Source of the DNA: Isoetes taiwanensis
Lineage: Eukaryota; Streptophyta; Lycopodiopsida; Isoetales; Isoetaceae
DNA length: 64,000 bases
Assembly (NCBI GenBank): GCA_021234155.1
Contig: JAJEKV010000058.1
Coordinates: 5,034,600 to 5,098,599, forward strand
Direction of reading: 5' to 3'
The number at the start of each line of letters is the position of its first letter. Position 1 is the stretch's first letter. The notes below the pieces were generated by a model. That model saw only the letters and a program-made list of their open reading frames with translations. It was not told where the DNA came from and searched no databases. Shown one piece after another: positions 1-10,175 of the stretch. The position numbers and the translations under genes are program-made.

Positions 1-1318
1 CGGATGCAAGAACATGGGGCGGTGACCCGCAGCTTATCGAGGCATACAATATAAGGCAATTGCTCTATGCGAGACGATGTAGACTTGCTATCCCATAAAT
101 CGTGAGTATCACGGCGGCATTTGGACGCTCTTAGTGGGTTACGTGACACAACCGGGAATGACGGTGAACTGCGAGAAAACTAAGCTCTGGCAGTCCTCTC
201 CCTCGAAGATGATATCCCAGATCTCTATTACGAGGACGAGAAGGTGGATGTTGTAAGGACCTTCAAGTATCTGGGAATCGACTTTTGCGCTAGCATGTTA
301 TGGGATGACTGTGTGGAAAGACGGGTCAGCGCGGGATGGAAAGCTCTGTATGCTATGCAGAATAGCTGCTTCTGAGAATAGACACAATGTGATGGAGCAC
401 GTAGAGCACACTTGTTCAGAGCACTCGTTGAACCAATTGTTGTATGGGATAGAGGTCTGGGGTCCAGCAATTAGCAAGAACACCTGGGATAAGCTAGAGA
501 GGGTGCAAAAGGCCTTCTTAACATACAACCTAGGTATCAAGGACACGGTGCCTTATTAGATTTTGCTATATGAGGCTCGGGTTTCGCCCCCGCAACATTC
601 CGCTATCTTGTGAGACATCTTGCATATTTCCACAAGGTCACCAGCATGGATGCACAACGTCTTCCCCCGAGGGCTTTGTTATTGGCACAAGAGCCACAAT
701 GACTGAAGAGGGTATGGCAGGAGCACTATCAAGGATGGTTCGCAACGTGGTCTATAGACTACCAGCACATTGTGGCTATGCCTGATGCCCGTGGGGGCCG
801 CAGACACGAATGAGCGCTTTGCCACCACTACGTGGGATCACGACCACTCGTGCAAAGCCTAAAACGTAACACTACCACACGCATAAAGTTAATCCAACAC
901 TTTGGAACATGGCCCACACCAGTACTTGAAAGCGCATATATCTATGAAGAAACGAAGAGCTATTGCCTCCGTGAGGACGGGGTCCCATCATCTCAGAATT
1001 GAAACAGGGCGTTGGATCTACAGATGGAGGGCAGAGAATCCCCCGGCATGAGAGAATATGCCAGTGTTGCCACATGCAGACAATAGAGGATGAGCACCAT
1101 GCTCTGCAAGAGTGTCCGGCATATACGCATATCCGAGCAACACATGCTGATCTTAGATGCTCTGCGGCACCGCTGCATCAATTGCTGGCATCGCCAATGG
1201 TTGCACGTCTCGCATCCTACATTTTGCAAGTCTCTACCGTCAGAGAATCCCTTACAGGACAAGGGATCTGAGAGCCTACTACCAGGGTTTTTCCTCCCAT
1301 GTGGGGGTTTTTTCAAAT
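1..1318 (+). mobile_element. Decayed LINE (non-LTR retrotransposon), 3' half
   Basis: Remnant of the end of reverse transcriptase and the C-terminal part of a LINE ORF2, with many frame breaks. Around 70-95 there is a degraded YADDVDLL-type RT core. At 457-560 the frame reads EVWGP...TWDKLERVQKAFL, the thumb-region pattern of this family. At 1050-1145 it reads CQCCHMQTIEDEHHALQECP, the C-x2-C...H...C zinc-knuckle-like tail of plant and algal LINEs. The same blocks recur in the copies at 33244-35518 and 35519-37900. The end near 1318 is placed where sequence resembling the shared 3' end (TTTTTCC...GGGGGTTTTTT) stops. The 5' end lies outside the window. Not functional. Confidence 0.75.
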
Positions 1319-1563
1319 AGCACTTGACTTGTCTGAGGGCCGCAAAACAATATCTGCCCCTGGAGCCTTTCGTGCTGACTCTTCTATAGTCAAGGCCTTT
1401 GTGGTTCTTGACTTTTTTTTGGGCTGTGTATCTACTACCAATGCTTGCCTCTTGTCACCACAACTTCCTCCTCTTCCTCTTCTTGTTCCTCTTCCTGTTC
1501 GCTATCTTTCTCCACGTCTTCCTTAGAACGTGGGTACCACAGACCTTTGACCATAACTTGTCG

Positions 1564-2100
1564 TCACATAGTGTCACTGATGAAAGGATGTCCACTATGT
1601 CCTGTAGTGCAGGGTAAATTAGGAAGCTGACGGTATAAATTTATACGGTAAAGCCACAGAGAACAACTTACATAGCCAAGCTTGTAATTATCCGCAATGT
1701 AATCATGAACATCTTTAGGCTTGCACATGCTGATACGAAGCATTCTGCTGTTCAGAATGTACACAACGTCCCCGTCGTCGTTGATGCAATTCATGAGAAG
1801 CTCATCTTCGTTTTCTGTGGCAGTTAAGCTTGTCATCTCGCCGATGGGGTAGTACTCATCCGCCTTAAACTTCCCCTTCCATGTCTGACCACATAAGTAC
1901 AGGTAGGCGTCAGTGGGGTAGCGCTCTCTCGCTCCCTTGTGGACGTACCATGTCACATCTTTCAACTCATAGTTTTGCATCTTCGAAGTTTGTGTCTTCG
2001 ATGGTTGTCCCTTGCTTTTGATAACAAGCTTGGGGCTGAAAAGGCGCAAAAAAACCCTTTTTACAACAGGAAAACAATTTTTTAACACAATTTTGAACAC
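1564..2100 (-). CDS. Hypothetical protein, 178 aa, divergent partner of the 25685 frame
   Basis: Open frame of 178 codons that I do not recognise. The N-terminus is basic (residues 1-40, several K/R). The middle has well-formed globular protein sequence (ELKDVTWYVHKG..., then an acidic ENEDELL and DDGD stretch). Near the C-terminus the frame runs through one copy of the 16-bp palindrome (1632-1647), read as YRINLYR. The start lies 77 bp from the G1 insertion point. Before that insertion it faced, divergently, the frame now starting at 25685. An acidic E-rich stretch continues in another minus frame around 1440-1530, so a further exon or a frameshift is possible. No signal peptide or membrane segment is evident. 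Whether it is a host gene or a transposon gene is open. Confidence 0.45.
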   Translation of the reverse strand: MFKIVLKNCFPVVKRVFLRLFSPKLVIKSKGQPSKTQTSKMQNYELKDVTWYVHKGARERYPTDAYLYLCGQTWKGKFKADEYYPIGEMTSLTATENEDELLMNCINDDGDVVYILNSRMLRISMCKPKDVHDYIADNYKLGYVSCSLWLYRINLYRQLPNLPCTTGHSGHPFISDTM

Positions 2101-2172
2101 TTTAGCTCTAAGAAAAGTGGCTTAAAGAACCTTAAATTCCCGCTATTTTACCCCTTTTTCTCTGGAGATAGA

Positions 2173-2177
2173 CCCTA
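2173..2177. repeat. Target-site duplication, left copy (CCCTA) of G1
   Basis: CCCTA directly precedes the TGTTAG start of the 5' LTR and is repeated at 24819-24823 after the 3' LTR. A 5-bp duplication is the normal Ty3/gypsy footprint. Confidence 0.9.
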
Positions 2178-2755
2178 TGTTAGTTCTGTACGTCCTGGTA
2201 CAGGACTATTCATGCACACGACGGACCAGGTCAAGGCCAAGGATCCACAGTCAGGCACAAGTCAGTTGTCAAAGGCCCCGCAGAAGACTAAGCAGCAGAC
2301 CACGCAGAAGGCCACACCCGTGCCAAAGAAGAGGCAACGCACAGACAAGTGATGCGCTGTCACCATCAGCGTCATTTCAGGCTTTTCAAGAGGCACCGCC
2401 AACATTCCTGCAAATCAGGCCTCCTTTCAGGAGTCGGCACTGAAATCTGACAAAGTATCTATGTTGGGCCAGAGGCCATTGTACTATATATATGAGTAGA
2501 GCTAGCATTCACGGGTTAGATGAGTTTTTGGTCTTATCTCACTTCTGCTTTCTCTCGATTGCGAGAGCTCATGTATCATCATTGATATCAAAGAGTTTTG
2601 TTCTCATCATTGTGATCTTATAGTTTTCTTTTGTTCTCTCTCTTCTCCTTTTCCTTTGTTCCTTTTGCAAATCCCGCGTGACACAGCTACCGGATTCTCC
2701 TGTTTGATCCACGGGTCCTCACAGAGGGCTGTCTTGCAGGAGTTCCCGAACCCAG
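2178..2755 (+). repeat. G1 5' LTR, 3' end truncated
   Basis: Starts TGTTAG. The 578 bases match the first 578 of the 3' LTR (24231-24808) with no net length change and about a dozen substitutions by eye, nearly all transitions. Homology stops at CCCAG, 10 bp before the LTR end (...CCCCAAACA in the 3' copy), where a deletion joins the LTR to the middle of the protease. A TATATATA promoter core lies at about 2495-2503. Confidence 0.92.
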
Positions 2756-3566
2756 GCCTCTTCTTCATATCAATATAGGCAAAATCAGATTCCCCTTGGA
2801 ATTTGGTGTTTGGAAAGCTGGGGAAGATCCAGGTGATTATGAAATGTTGGTTGGCAGGCCTTTTCTCCGTCAGGCCAAAAGTATCCATTACTGGGCCACG
2901 GACCAGCTCATCATTATAGATGGTCATCTCAATGCCAACATGAATTTGAAAACCGGCAAGATCATCTCGGTCGAACATGCTGAACCCTCTCTCTCAGACA
3001 CCGATTCTGACGCAGCATAAAACATCTATCATGTACAGGTTCCCCCTGCGAGTTTGCCTTTGTCCTCCTACCCTGAATATGCTGATCCGTGGGGAGAAAT
3101 GACTCTCAATCAGGACCAGGCTGTGGCTGCTTTACTCGACCCCTACCTGGCTCCTTGCAATCGCATCCAACGAGTCGATCATTTTTCCGATACAGAACTT
3201 CCTCACGACATGGTGGACGTACATGCCGTCATGAAGCAACCACTGCTTGATGATGCTCAGCAACCACTTTTTTTCACCACGCAGAATGCAGCTCATCCCG
3301 TCATGTTCCAACCTCCTGCTCATGTTGTTCAAGACACGGAAGTCGTTCCACACATTCAGACTCTTGAAGTGGAGATAGTGGACGTTGGCAACAATCAACC
3401 TGTCCGTCTTGCTGCCCATCTCCCGACCACCTATCGCAAATGCGCCATCACGCTTTTCAAAAAATTCAAACACATTTTTGCCTGGAGCTATAAAGATCTT
3501 CGGGGTATCAACAAAAACTTGGGAGAACTCACCATTCCTACCAAATCAGATGCACGTCCTGTCTAG
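2756..3566 (+). pseudogene. G1 protease C-terminal part and RT-leading linker
   Basis: Remnant of the gypsy polyprotein. Residues from 2796 (EFGVWKAGEDPGDYEMLVGRPFL) match the C-terminal part of the retropepsin domain in G2. The catalytic D-G-G of G2 (near 17680) is missing because the 5' LTR has been fused to a point downstream of it. The frame breaks at 3018-3020 and resumes at 3054-3566 with the linker that leads into RT, ending ELTIPTKSDARPV and a stop. RT finger sequence (LNYHDRVKAEIDKLLAAGLIYEV) follows at about 3588-3660. It cannot give an active enzyme. Confidence 0.8.
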
Positions 3567-3689
3567 CAACGACAGTACCGGCTCAACCTAAATTACCATG
3601 ACCGAGTCAAGGCTGAAATTGACAAACTTCTAGCTGCAGGTTTGATCTACGAGGTCAAACATTCTGAATGGGTGAGCCCCATCGTCATT

Positions 3690-4329
3690 CCAACAGTTGA
3701 AGATCTTGCTTACACAGGCCCCCGTGCTTGTTCCTCCTCAATGGGACAAGCCTTTTCATGTTCATGTCGATGTCTCAGCCTTTGCTATTGGTGCTGTCCT
3801 CTCACAAGCATTTGACGCGCACACAGATAAACCGAACCGTTATGCCAGCAGAAAACTCAATCCTGCTGAGCGCAACTACTCTGCCACCGAGAGGGAGGCA
3901 TTGGGCTTAATTTTTTGTGTCCAACGCTTCCGTCATTATTTGTTGGGCAGTCAGATCAAATTCTTTGTTGATCATCAGGCACTTCTTTATTTAATCAACA
4001 AGTCCACGCCCACGGGCATGATTGCTCGATGGGTCCTTCTGCTGCAAGAATTCGCTCCTTTTGAAATCGTTCATAAGGCTGGCAAATCTCATGTTGTACC
4101 AGATTATCTCTCACGCATCCACACAGATGATTCCTCCACGGGTGTTTCAGATGCCTTTCCTGACGCACAGCTGTTTTTGGTCACGGCCACGCCCCATTGG
4201 TTTCATAACTTCCAGCAGTATCTTCTCACTGGTGCTCTTCCCTCTGAAGATCCCACGCTCTCTCCAGAAAAGTTTCAATCACGCCGTCGTCAGTTTCTCC
4301 GTGAGGTTCGTGACTGTACCATGGTTGTG
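3690..4329 (+). pseudogene. G1 RNase H domain, detached from RT
   Basis: From 3697 the frame reads through a Ty3 RNase H: WDKPFHVHVDVSAFAIGAVLSQ (first catalytic aspartate), NYSATEREALGLIF (catalytic glutamate), then FFVDHQALLYL (aspartate) and the tether ending at REVRDCTMVV. All catalytic acidic residues seem present. The whole RT palm between about 3690 and this point, present in G2, has been deleted. The frame would run into integrase, but a DNA transposon interrupts it at 4330. Confidence 0.85.
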
Positions 4330-4557
4330 AACAAGGTGACGGTGCAAACGCACTAATGACCTGTGGTGCAATTGCAGATTCCTTTTTCAAAAACACCAAA
4401 ATTTGGTACTTTTGGCATATTTTTTAAAACATAAGAACAAAAAAAAAGGTTGCACATTGAAAAGAACCATTTTTGGAGTGCGTGAAAATATTGTGGTCAA
4501 AGTAGAACAAAAAATGGGCTTTTATGATACAAGATTGCAAAATACATTACACATAGC

Positions 4558-4713
4558 CTATGCGCACATAGAGAAAGACACATTAGCTCAAATACGTAGG
4601 AGAGATATAAGCTCATGAAAATGTAATCATCACATTTGCATTAAACAAGGCCAATTTCGTTTTTAAGCGTCAAGCGGAACTTTTTGAATAGCGATTTGTC
4701 TATGCGCGCATAG
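4558..4713. repeat. Palindromic CTATGCGC(G/A)CATAG sites, left cluster
   Basis: Two copies of a 14-bp palindrome: CTATGCGCACATAG at 4558-4571 and CTATGCGCGCATAG at 4700-4713. Same motif as the right-hand copies in this transposon. Confidence 0.75.
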
Positions 4714-4840
4714 ACAAAGATAGTCAATTCTAAGTAGTCTAGAAAGAATGCAAGTCAAATAATAAATAATAATGGCACTTGGAACTCAATTAGGTCGAAG
4801 AGTTTTAAATATCAAGTGGAACTTGCTTAGCATGAAGGTT

Positions 4841-4907
4841 GACAAGCCTTAGCCTTGTGCGAAGACAAGTTCAGACAAGCCTTAGCCTTGTGCGAAGACA
4901 AGGTTCA
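4841..4907. repeat. Tandem duplication, 33-34 bp unit
   Basis: Unit starting GACAAGCCTTAGCC and ending AAGTTCA occurs twice in succession (4841-4873, 4874-4907), inside the TIR transposon; a partial third echo (CTAGCCTTGCC) follows. Confidence 0.8.
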
Positions 4908-5640
4908 GACATCTAGCCTTGCCAAGGTTACCCCTGGTCAGACTAGACTTATCAGCTCCACTTGTATGTTGGGACAGTCTTATAGACCCTATCACTTGTG
5001 TGCATGAACAACATACAATACAACTTTTACCAAAATAACACCAAGTTAAATGTTCACATGTTTTGACGCTTTAATGGCCAGCAAAGCATGTGCCTCCAAT
5101 ATAACTTAAATTTATTCTAACTTTCAGTCATTTAATCCTAAACATGTTTATTGTGCACTATCTTCATGTTCATTCAAATTAAAATCCGTGGCAATATTTT
5201 ATGAACAATAAATCAGCTTGCTGACTACTAACTTTAAAGGAATGGCTAAATCATTTAACCATAGATATCTTAAACAGTTATGCACACTGCTTTCCATGTC
5301 TAAAAAATTCCTTGCTTAAGAAATGGAAAAATGAGAATGCAAACAACCGCTACCAGATTGATCAGAACTTATAATTTTGACTTATATTTAAAGATTGCAT
5401 TCTCAAAACATGATACGGCTTACAGCCAGACTATGCAAGTCTTTCAGACCAAAAAATCAGTGCAGTAGATACTATATAATAAGGATGACAAGCAGTTTGC
5501 TTTCACGGTAAAATAATTTGTTCTTCCCACCTTAATAACTCATGATGCCTAGTATTATACTTGCAGCAGTAGCTTGGGGATAATATATCTCCTGCATATT
5601 TTCTACATAAGTCTATGCTCAAGAGTGAGATCTTTCCTGA

Positions 5641-5880
5641 TCAAATGTCTTTCCTAGCGCTGATCGTTGAATCATCTGAGTGCTCCTTGCATCCAGAAAC
5701 TTCAAAACATGCATCAACATCATTAATATTTCTCCCAATCTGACCAACCTGAAATGGCCCTAGTGTAAAGTTCAAGCTCTTGAGAACTACTTGGGTTTCT
5801 GCACACCAACCTTTCTGATTAACTTCTGCCGCAATATTCATCAAGGCTGTAATCTTGCACCTGTTTTAATGTCTCAAATG
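5641..5880 (-). pseudogene. Exon-like segment inside the TIR transposon, unidentified
   Basis: A minus-strand open stretch (67 codons from 5844) with coding-like composition (IAAEVNQKGWCAETQ..., SLNFTLGPFQVGQIG). It is preceded on that strand by GTGCAAGATTACAG, usable as a splice acceptor. It could be a captured host exon or a leftover of the transposon's own gene. I do not recognise the protein. The rest of 4914-7541 shows no other convincing coding sequence, except a short acidic plus-strand stretch at about 7396-7458 ending at a possible donor (GTAAG). Confidence 0.25.
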
Positions 5881-6415
5881 TAAATGCTTTTAAAGCCAAG
5901 TTGTTGTTCCAGAAACAAAGCAAGTATAGGCATCTGGCTCTAGAAATTACTTGCAAAGAGAAGAAATAACTCAGAATATCTCAAATTTTTACCTGAAAGT
6001 GCTTGCAAAATCATCAAAATCCACCTGCGAAATCACCTTCTAAATCACCTCAGAGCTCATTTTACAAAAGAGAAAGGACCAAATTTATCTGCAAGATTGC
6101 CCCATAATGCTTTTCCATAAGTTTTCAGAGTAGAAACGGCAGAACTATGAGATCAATAGATAGAATCTTCTTACCTCAGAAATCATGCTAGGGTTAAAGA
6201 AATCCTGCTGCAAAAGCTCCAAAGCCCTACTACTACATTCGACCTGCTTTTCTGTGAACAAAGCCTTAAACTAATATTCAGAGCATAAGCACCGTTCAAA
6301 CAAACAAAGATCTTATGTCTACTAGATCATAAAACCTCCAGAAACCTGAGCAAAAGACGGTGAGCATAAACTTAAACTAAACTTGACGGTGATGTTTTTC
6401 TGATCCTAAACTTGA

Positions 6416-6520
6416 CGGTGAGCATAAGATCTTCCTCCGATTCAAGATCCCTGTGTCTTCACGCAAGATCTTCCTCCGATTCCTGTGTCTTCCGGCAACA
6501 TCTGCCTCCGATTCAAGACG
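6416..6520. repeat. Local tandem repeats with GATCTTCCTCCGATTC units
   Basis: CTTCCTCCGATTC and variants occur three times at about 6430, 6470 and 6505, next to a duplicated AAACTTGACGGTGA. They lie inside the TIR transposon and have no visible coding role. Confidence 0.6.
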
Positions 6521-6578
6521 TCCCGAAAGCAAGATGTGCCAAAAGCTATGTCTGGCTGAAAAAAAAAAAAACTTTGCC

Positions 6579-7618
6579 CTATGCGCGCATAGCATCTAAA
6601 ACTTGCCCATGCGCGCATAGCCCCTACCTACCATGTTACCTCCTACCTACCCATTTTTTCTACCATGTTCTTGTTTCTACCTACCTAGTTTCCTCCGACC
6701 TACCATTATTTGTTTATTTTTTTTTTTTACACAAAAGGTTGCAATCTAGGTATCCTAACAATATCTTCTTGACTAGGCCTACTATGAGCACTTAGCTTGA
6801 CAACATTTTGGTGTGCAAAGTGACAACTCGTGTCTTCAAGTTGGTTCTACTTAGATAGCTCAGTAACATTGTCTTCCTTAGCCATGGGTATACACATGCA
6901 TAACGTTGTGCTAAGTCATGATATTTTGCATTATTGTTAATTCTATAACACTCTTTCCAATGGTTCACACTCTTGTGTAGTCACAGTGCTCGCGTGGATA
7001 GCCTCACAATGCTTTAACAAACATCCACTACATCACATATTGTTGTGTAGTCATAGTGCTATGCACGCATAGCCTCACAATAATTTTAATATTATAATAA
7101 CTTATTTATGAGCCTTGTTGCCACTTTCAACGTTGTAAAACGTAAAATTCATATGACCATGAAATGCTTAGGACATTCATCTGAACTTTTGGCAATGTGG
7201 TATTCAATATGATTTTTGTAGTCTCCCAGATTTAGCATGATATCTTAAGTTTGCAAAACACCTAAAACTTAAGTTTTGATACACCAATATGCATATTGAA
7301 ATCAAGAAATTCATGTTACCCAAAAATGGAAGTTTGCATTTAAAATGGAGGGCAATTTTAAATTTGAACTACAAAAAATGGTAGATGTTTAAGGTGATGA
7401 CCAGTCTGAAGGAGTTGATGAGTACGACGACATTCCAATACCTGCTCTTCTTAAATGCCGTAAGCTACTCGTGTAATTTGAGTATTTGTACAGCTGTACA
7501 TGACTAGTTTGTATGTTTGTCTTTCAAACTTAGGATCCCTGCTATGCGCACATAGCATTTTGCAATTTTTGTTTCTTTTGTGTTTTTTTATTTTTGTGCC
7601 TTGCCCATGCACGCATAG
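6579..7618. repeat. Palindromic CTATGCGCGCATAG sites, right cluster
   Basis: Copies at 6579-6592 (perfect), 6607-6620, 7059-7072, 7542-7555 and 7605-7618, each within one or two bases of CTATGCGCGCATAG. The copy at 7059 lies in a diverged repeat whose partner near 6985 has decayed. All seven copies in the window lie inside this one transposon. Confidence 0.75.
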
Positions 7619-7982
7619 CATGTGTGCTGCTCCTTGAGCAATAAAAAATGCATACGGCTCCATTTTAATGTTTTTTGTCTTCAATTTTTGTCAAGAATTT
7701 TCTGGTTGTTTCATTTTGCCACTTTTTGTATGTGTCCCGAAAACAACTAAATTAGATTATTATTTTTCTACCTAAAATGGGGATGTCAAATTAACAAGAC
7801 GCCAACTTTTTGGTAATTTTGACCCCTAAAATAGCTACCAAATTCGTAAATTTAGGGTCATTTTTTTAATTGACCCCCCAAAAGTGGCAGAATTTAAGGG
7901 TATTTTAGGGAATCTTTGAAAGATTCCTTTTTGTGGTGCAAACGCAGGTCATTAGTGCGTTTGCTAGGTCACCTTGTTTGTG

Positions 7983-9182
7983 GGCCATCTGTACAAACGC
8001 AGTAAGGATATGGTCCTCCGACGCTGTGTTCTTCCTCATGAAGTGCCCGATATCGTTCGACAAGCCTATGACGGGCTTGGTGGTGGTCATTTTCATGGTG
8101 ACACCACGGCACGCAAAATACTTCTTGTAGGCTATTACTGGCCTACGCTCTTCAAGGATGCCCATGCTCATGCTCGCACGTGTAATGTCTGTCAGCGTGT
8201 GGGTCGGCCCACGGCCCGTGACGCTCTCCCGTTGACTCCGGTCGCCACGCCACTTCCCTTCAGCAAATGGGGAATAGACTTTGTAGGGCCCATCGATCCT
8301 CCCGCGCGGCACACCCGTGCCCGCTACATTCTGGTCATCACTGATTATGCTACCAAATGGGCTGAGGCTTGTGCCCTTCCAGACAACACAGCCGCCAGCA
8401 CAGCCAAGGTCCTCTATACGCACATCATCACGCGTTTTGGCTGTCCCACGGAACTGTTCAGTGTTCGAGGTGTTCATTTTGTCAATCACACCATGAAAGA
8501 GCTGACGGATTATCTGCTGATCCATCATCGCAAAAGCACACCTTACTATCCTCAAGGGAATGGTTTGGCTGAAAGCACAAACAAGACTCTCATCACTATT
8601 CTCAAGAAAATCTGTGACGCCTCTCACACAGACTGGCAAGACAAGTTACCTACTGTTCTTTGGGCTTACAACTGCTGTTTGAAGATAGCTACTGGTCACA
8701 CTCCTTTTAAATTGGTTTATGGACAAGAAGCCTTGATGCCCTTTGAATATGTTCTTCCGACACTTCGTTTTTAACTTGCTACCACTCATAACCCACCAGC
8801 AGCTCTTCAAGAACGAGTTTACCAACTAGAGCAGTTGGACAAACTTAGGCGAGATGCATATATTCGGGTTCTTCATGGTCAACAGTTAAGGAAATCTTTG
8901 CATGACAAACATCTGAGAGCCAAAACTTTTCAAGAAGGTGATTTGGTTTTGCTTTATGATTCTCGTTACAAAAATTTTCCAGGGAAGTTAAAGTTCAGAT
9001 GGCTTGGTCCTTATCAAATCGTTCAAGTTGTACAACCCAGCGTTTTCAAGCTGGCAGAATTAGATGGCACTCCATTACCTACACTGGTTAATGGCTTTCG
9101 CCTAAAACAATTTCATACAGAAGATACAGACAGTCATACACATGATGCACAACAAAATTCTGACTCCACGGATAGTGACTAA
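7983..9182 (+). pseudogene. G1 integrase with GPY/F tail, inactivated
   Basis: Gypsy integrase in one frame of about 400 codons from the transposon edge to a TAA at 9182. N-terminal zinc domain: HEVPDIVRQAYDGLGGGHFHGDTTA...CNVCQ (HHCC). Core: WGIDFVGPID (first Asp), YYPQGNGLAESTNKT (Glu). The second catalytic Asp is lost: FSVRGVHF, where G2 has SDRGVHF. A CAA-to-TAA-type change makes a stop at 8772-8774 after LPTLRF; the same frame then continues through the C-terminal domain with GDLVLLYDS and FRWLGPYQIVQVV (GPY/F module). The Asp loss and the stop mean it is inactive. Confidence 0.88.
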
Positions 9183-9567
9183 AGCGGCATATTTATATTT
9201 ATAGTAGAGGCGAAAAACAAAAGTGGGCATTGCCCATATACATCCGCTATGAGCAGAGCCCTATTTACAAAATGGGCAGAGTCCTATTTACAAAATCCTA
9301 CATTAAAACACCCCTACTCCGGGTTCGGAGCAGAGGTGATGCGGAGCACATGGTAGAGGCATTTCTCCGGATCCCAGCGCAGATGAACTGCCACCTCCAT
9401 CGGATTTGTTAAGGGGTCGGGATGCTCAGCCATCCCACTGCACCAACCGTCCATAGGAATACCGCGGTTGCGGCAGATGTCAAGATCATTCATCTTACAG
9501 GTAATCCACTCCTGGCAGTTAGTCGGCATAGTGCAGTTTTCGTTCATGATCACGAACTGGTGTCTCA
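9183..9567 (+). other. G1 spacer between integrase and ORF3, left part
   Basis: Non-coding. Homologous to the G2 spacer (reverse strand of about 13690-14090), sharing short duplicated phrases on gcccTATTTACAAAAT. It breaks at 9567, where G2 is inserted, and resumes at 20691. The last bases TCTCA and the resumption TCTCG look like the 5-bp target duplication of G2 with one change. Confidence 0.75.
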
Positions 9568-10175
9568 TGTTTGGGGTCTGGGTTCGGGAACTCCTGGAAG
9601 ACAGCCCTCTGTGAGGACCCGTGGATCTAACAGGAGAGTCCGGGGGACTATGTCACGCGGGATTTGCAAGAAGAAAAGAAGAAGAAGAAAACAGAACAAA
9701 TGAGAGGAAAATGATAAGCTTCCTTGATATCAATGATGAACATACATGAGCTCTCGCAATAGAGAGAAGAACTGAAAGGAGACAAGACTCAAAAACTCAT
9801 CTAGAACTCATGTGCGAGCTCTAGTCATATATATAGTACAATGGCCTTGGGCCCAATATAGACACTCTGGCCTAATATAGACACTCTGACTGATCTCGGT
9901 GCCGACTCCTGGGAGGAGGCCTGATTTGCAGGAATGTGGGCGGTGCCTCTTGAAGTGCCTGGAATCATGCTGACGCTGTCGCGGGCGGTGACGGGCCGTC
10001 ACTTGTCTGAGCGGCGTCTCTTGATAGCCTTTGACTGCGTGGGTCCATGCGGGGTCGGGCCGCTTGGTCTTCTCACGAGCCTTTGATGGCTGACCCGTAC
10101 GACGGGAGGATCCTTGAGCTTGACCTGGTCTGTCAGATGATGAATAGTCCCTGCATCAGAGGCACAGGACTAACA
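9568..10175 (-). repeat. G2 3' LTR
   Basis: On the minus strand starts TGTTAG at 10175 and ends CAAACA at 9568 (608 bp). The purine tract GGTGGGGGGAG-like sequence directly precedes it at 10176-10190. Same LTR family as 2178 and 24231. TATATATA promoter core at about 9828-9836. Confidence 0.9.

Larger units (their letters stand above)
4330..7978. mobile_element. Nested TIR DNA transposon, 3.65 kb, non-autonomous as far as visible
   Basis: Precise insertion between RNase H and integrase of G1. The left end AACAAGGTGAC...GCAAACGCACTAATGACC and the reverse complement of the right end match at 31 of the first 34 positions. Flanks duplicate TGTG (4326-4329 and 7979-7982); with a one-base shift TTGTG also fits. 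Removing it leaves an uninterrupted pol frame. The right end also forms a local hairpin (GCAAACGCA ... TGCGTTTGC). No transposase is recognisable: the interior is AT-rich with short exon-like stretches only. A 4-5 bp duplication does not suit hAT (8), Mutator (9), PIF (3) or Tc1 (2). Superfamily unassigned. Confidence 0.85.

Noticed and set aside
2177-2443. 88-codon frame in the G1 5' LTR
   Set aside because: LTR sequence; meaningful at most as the end of ORF3 in the 3' LTR.
9230-9703. Frames in the G1 spacer and LTR
   Set aside because: Cross the G1/G2 junction and do not match between copies.
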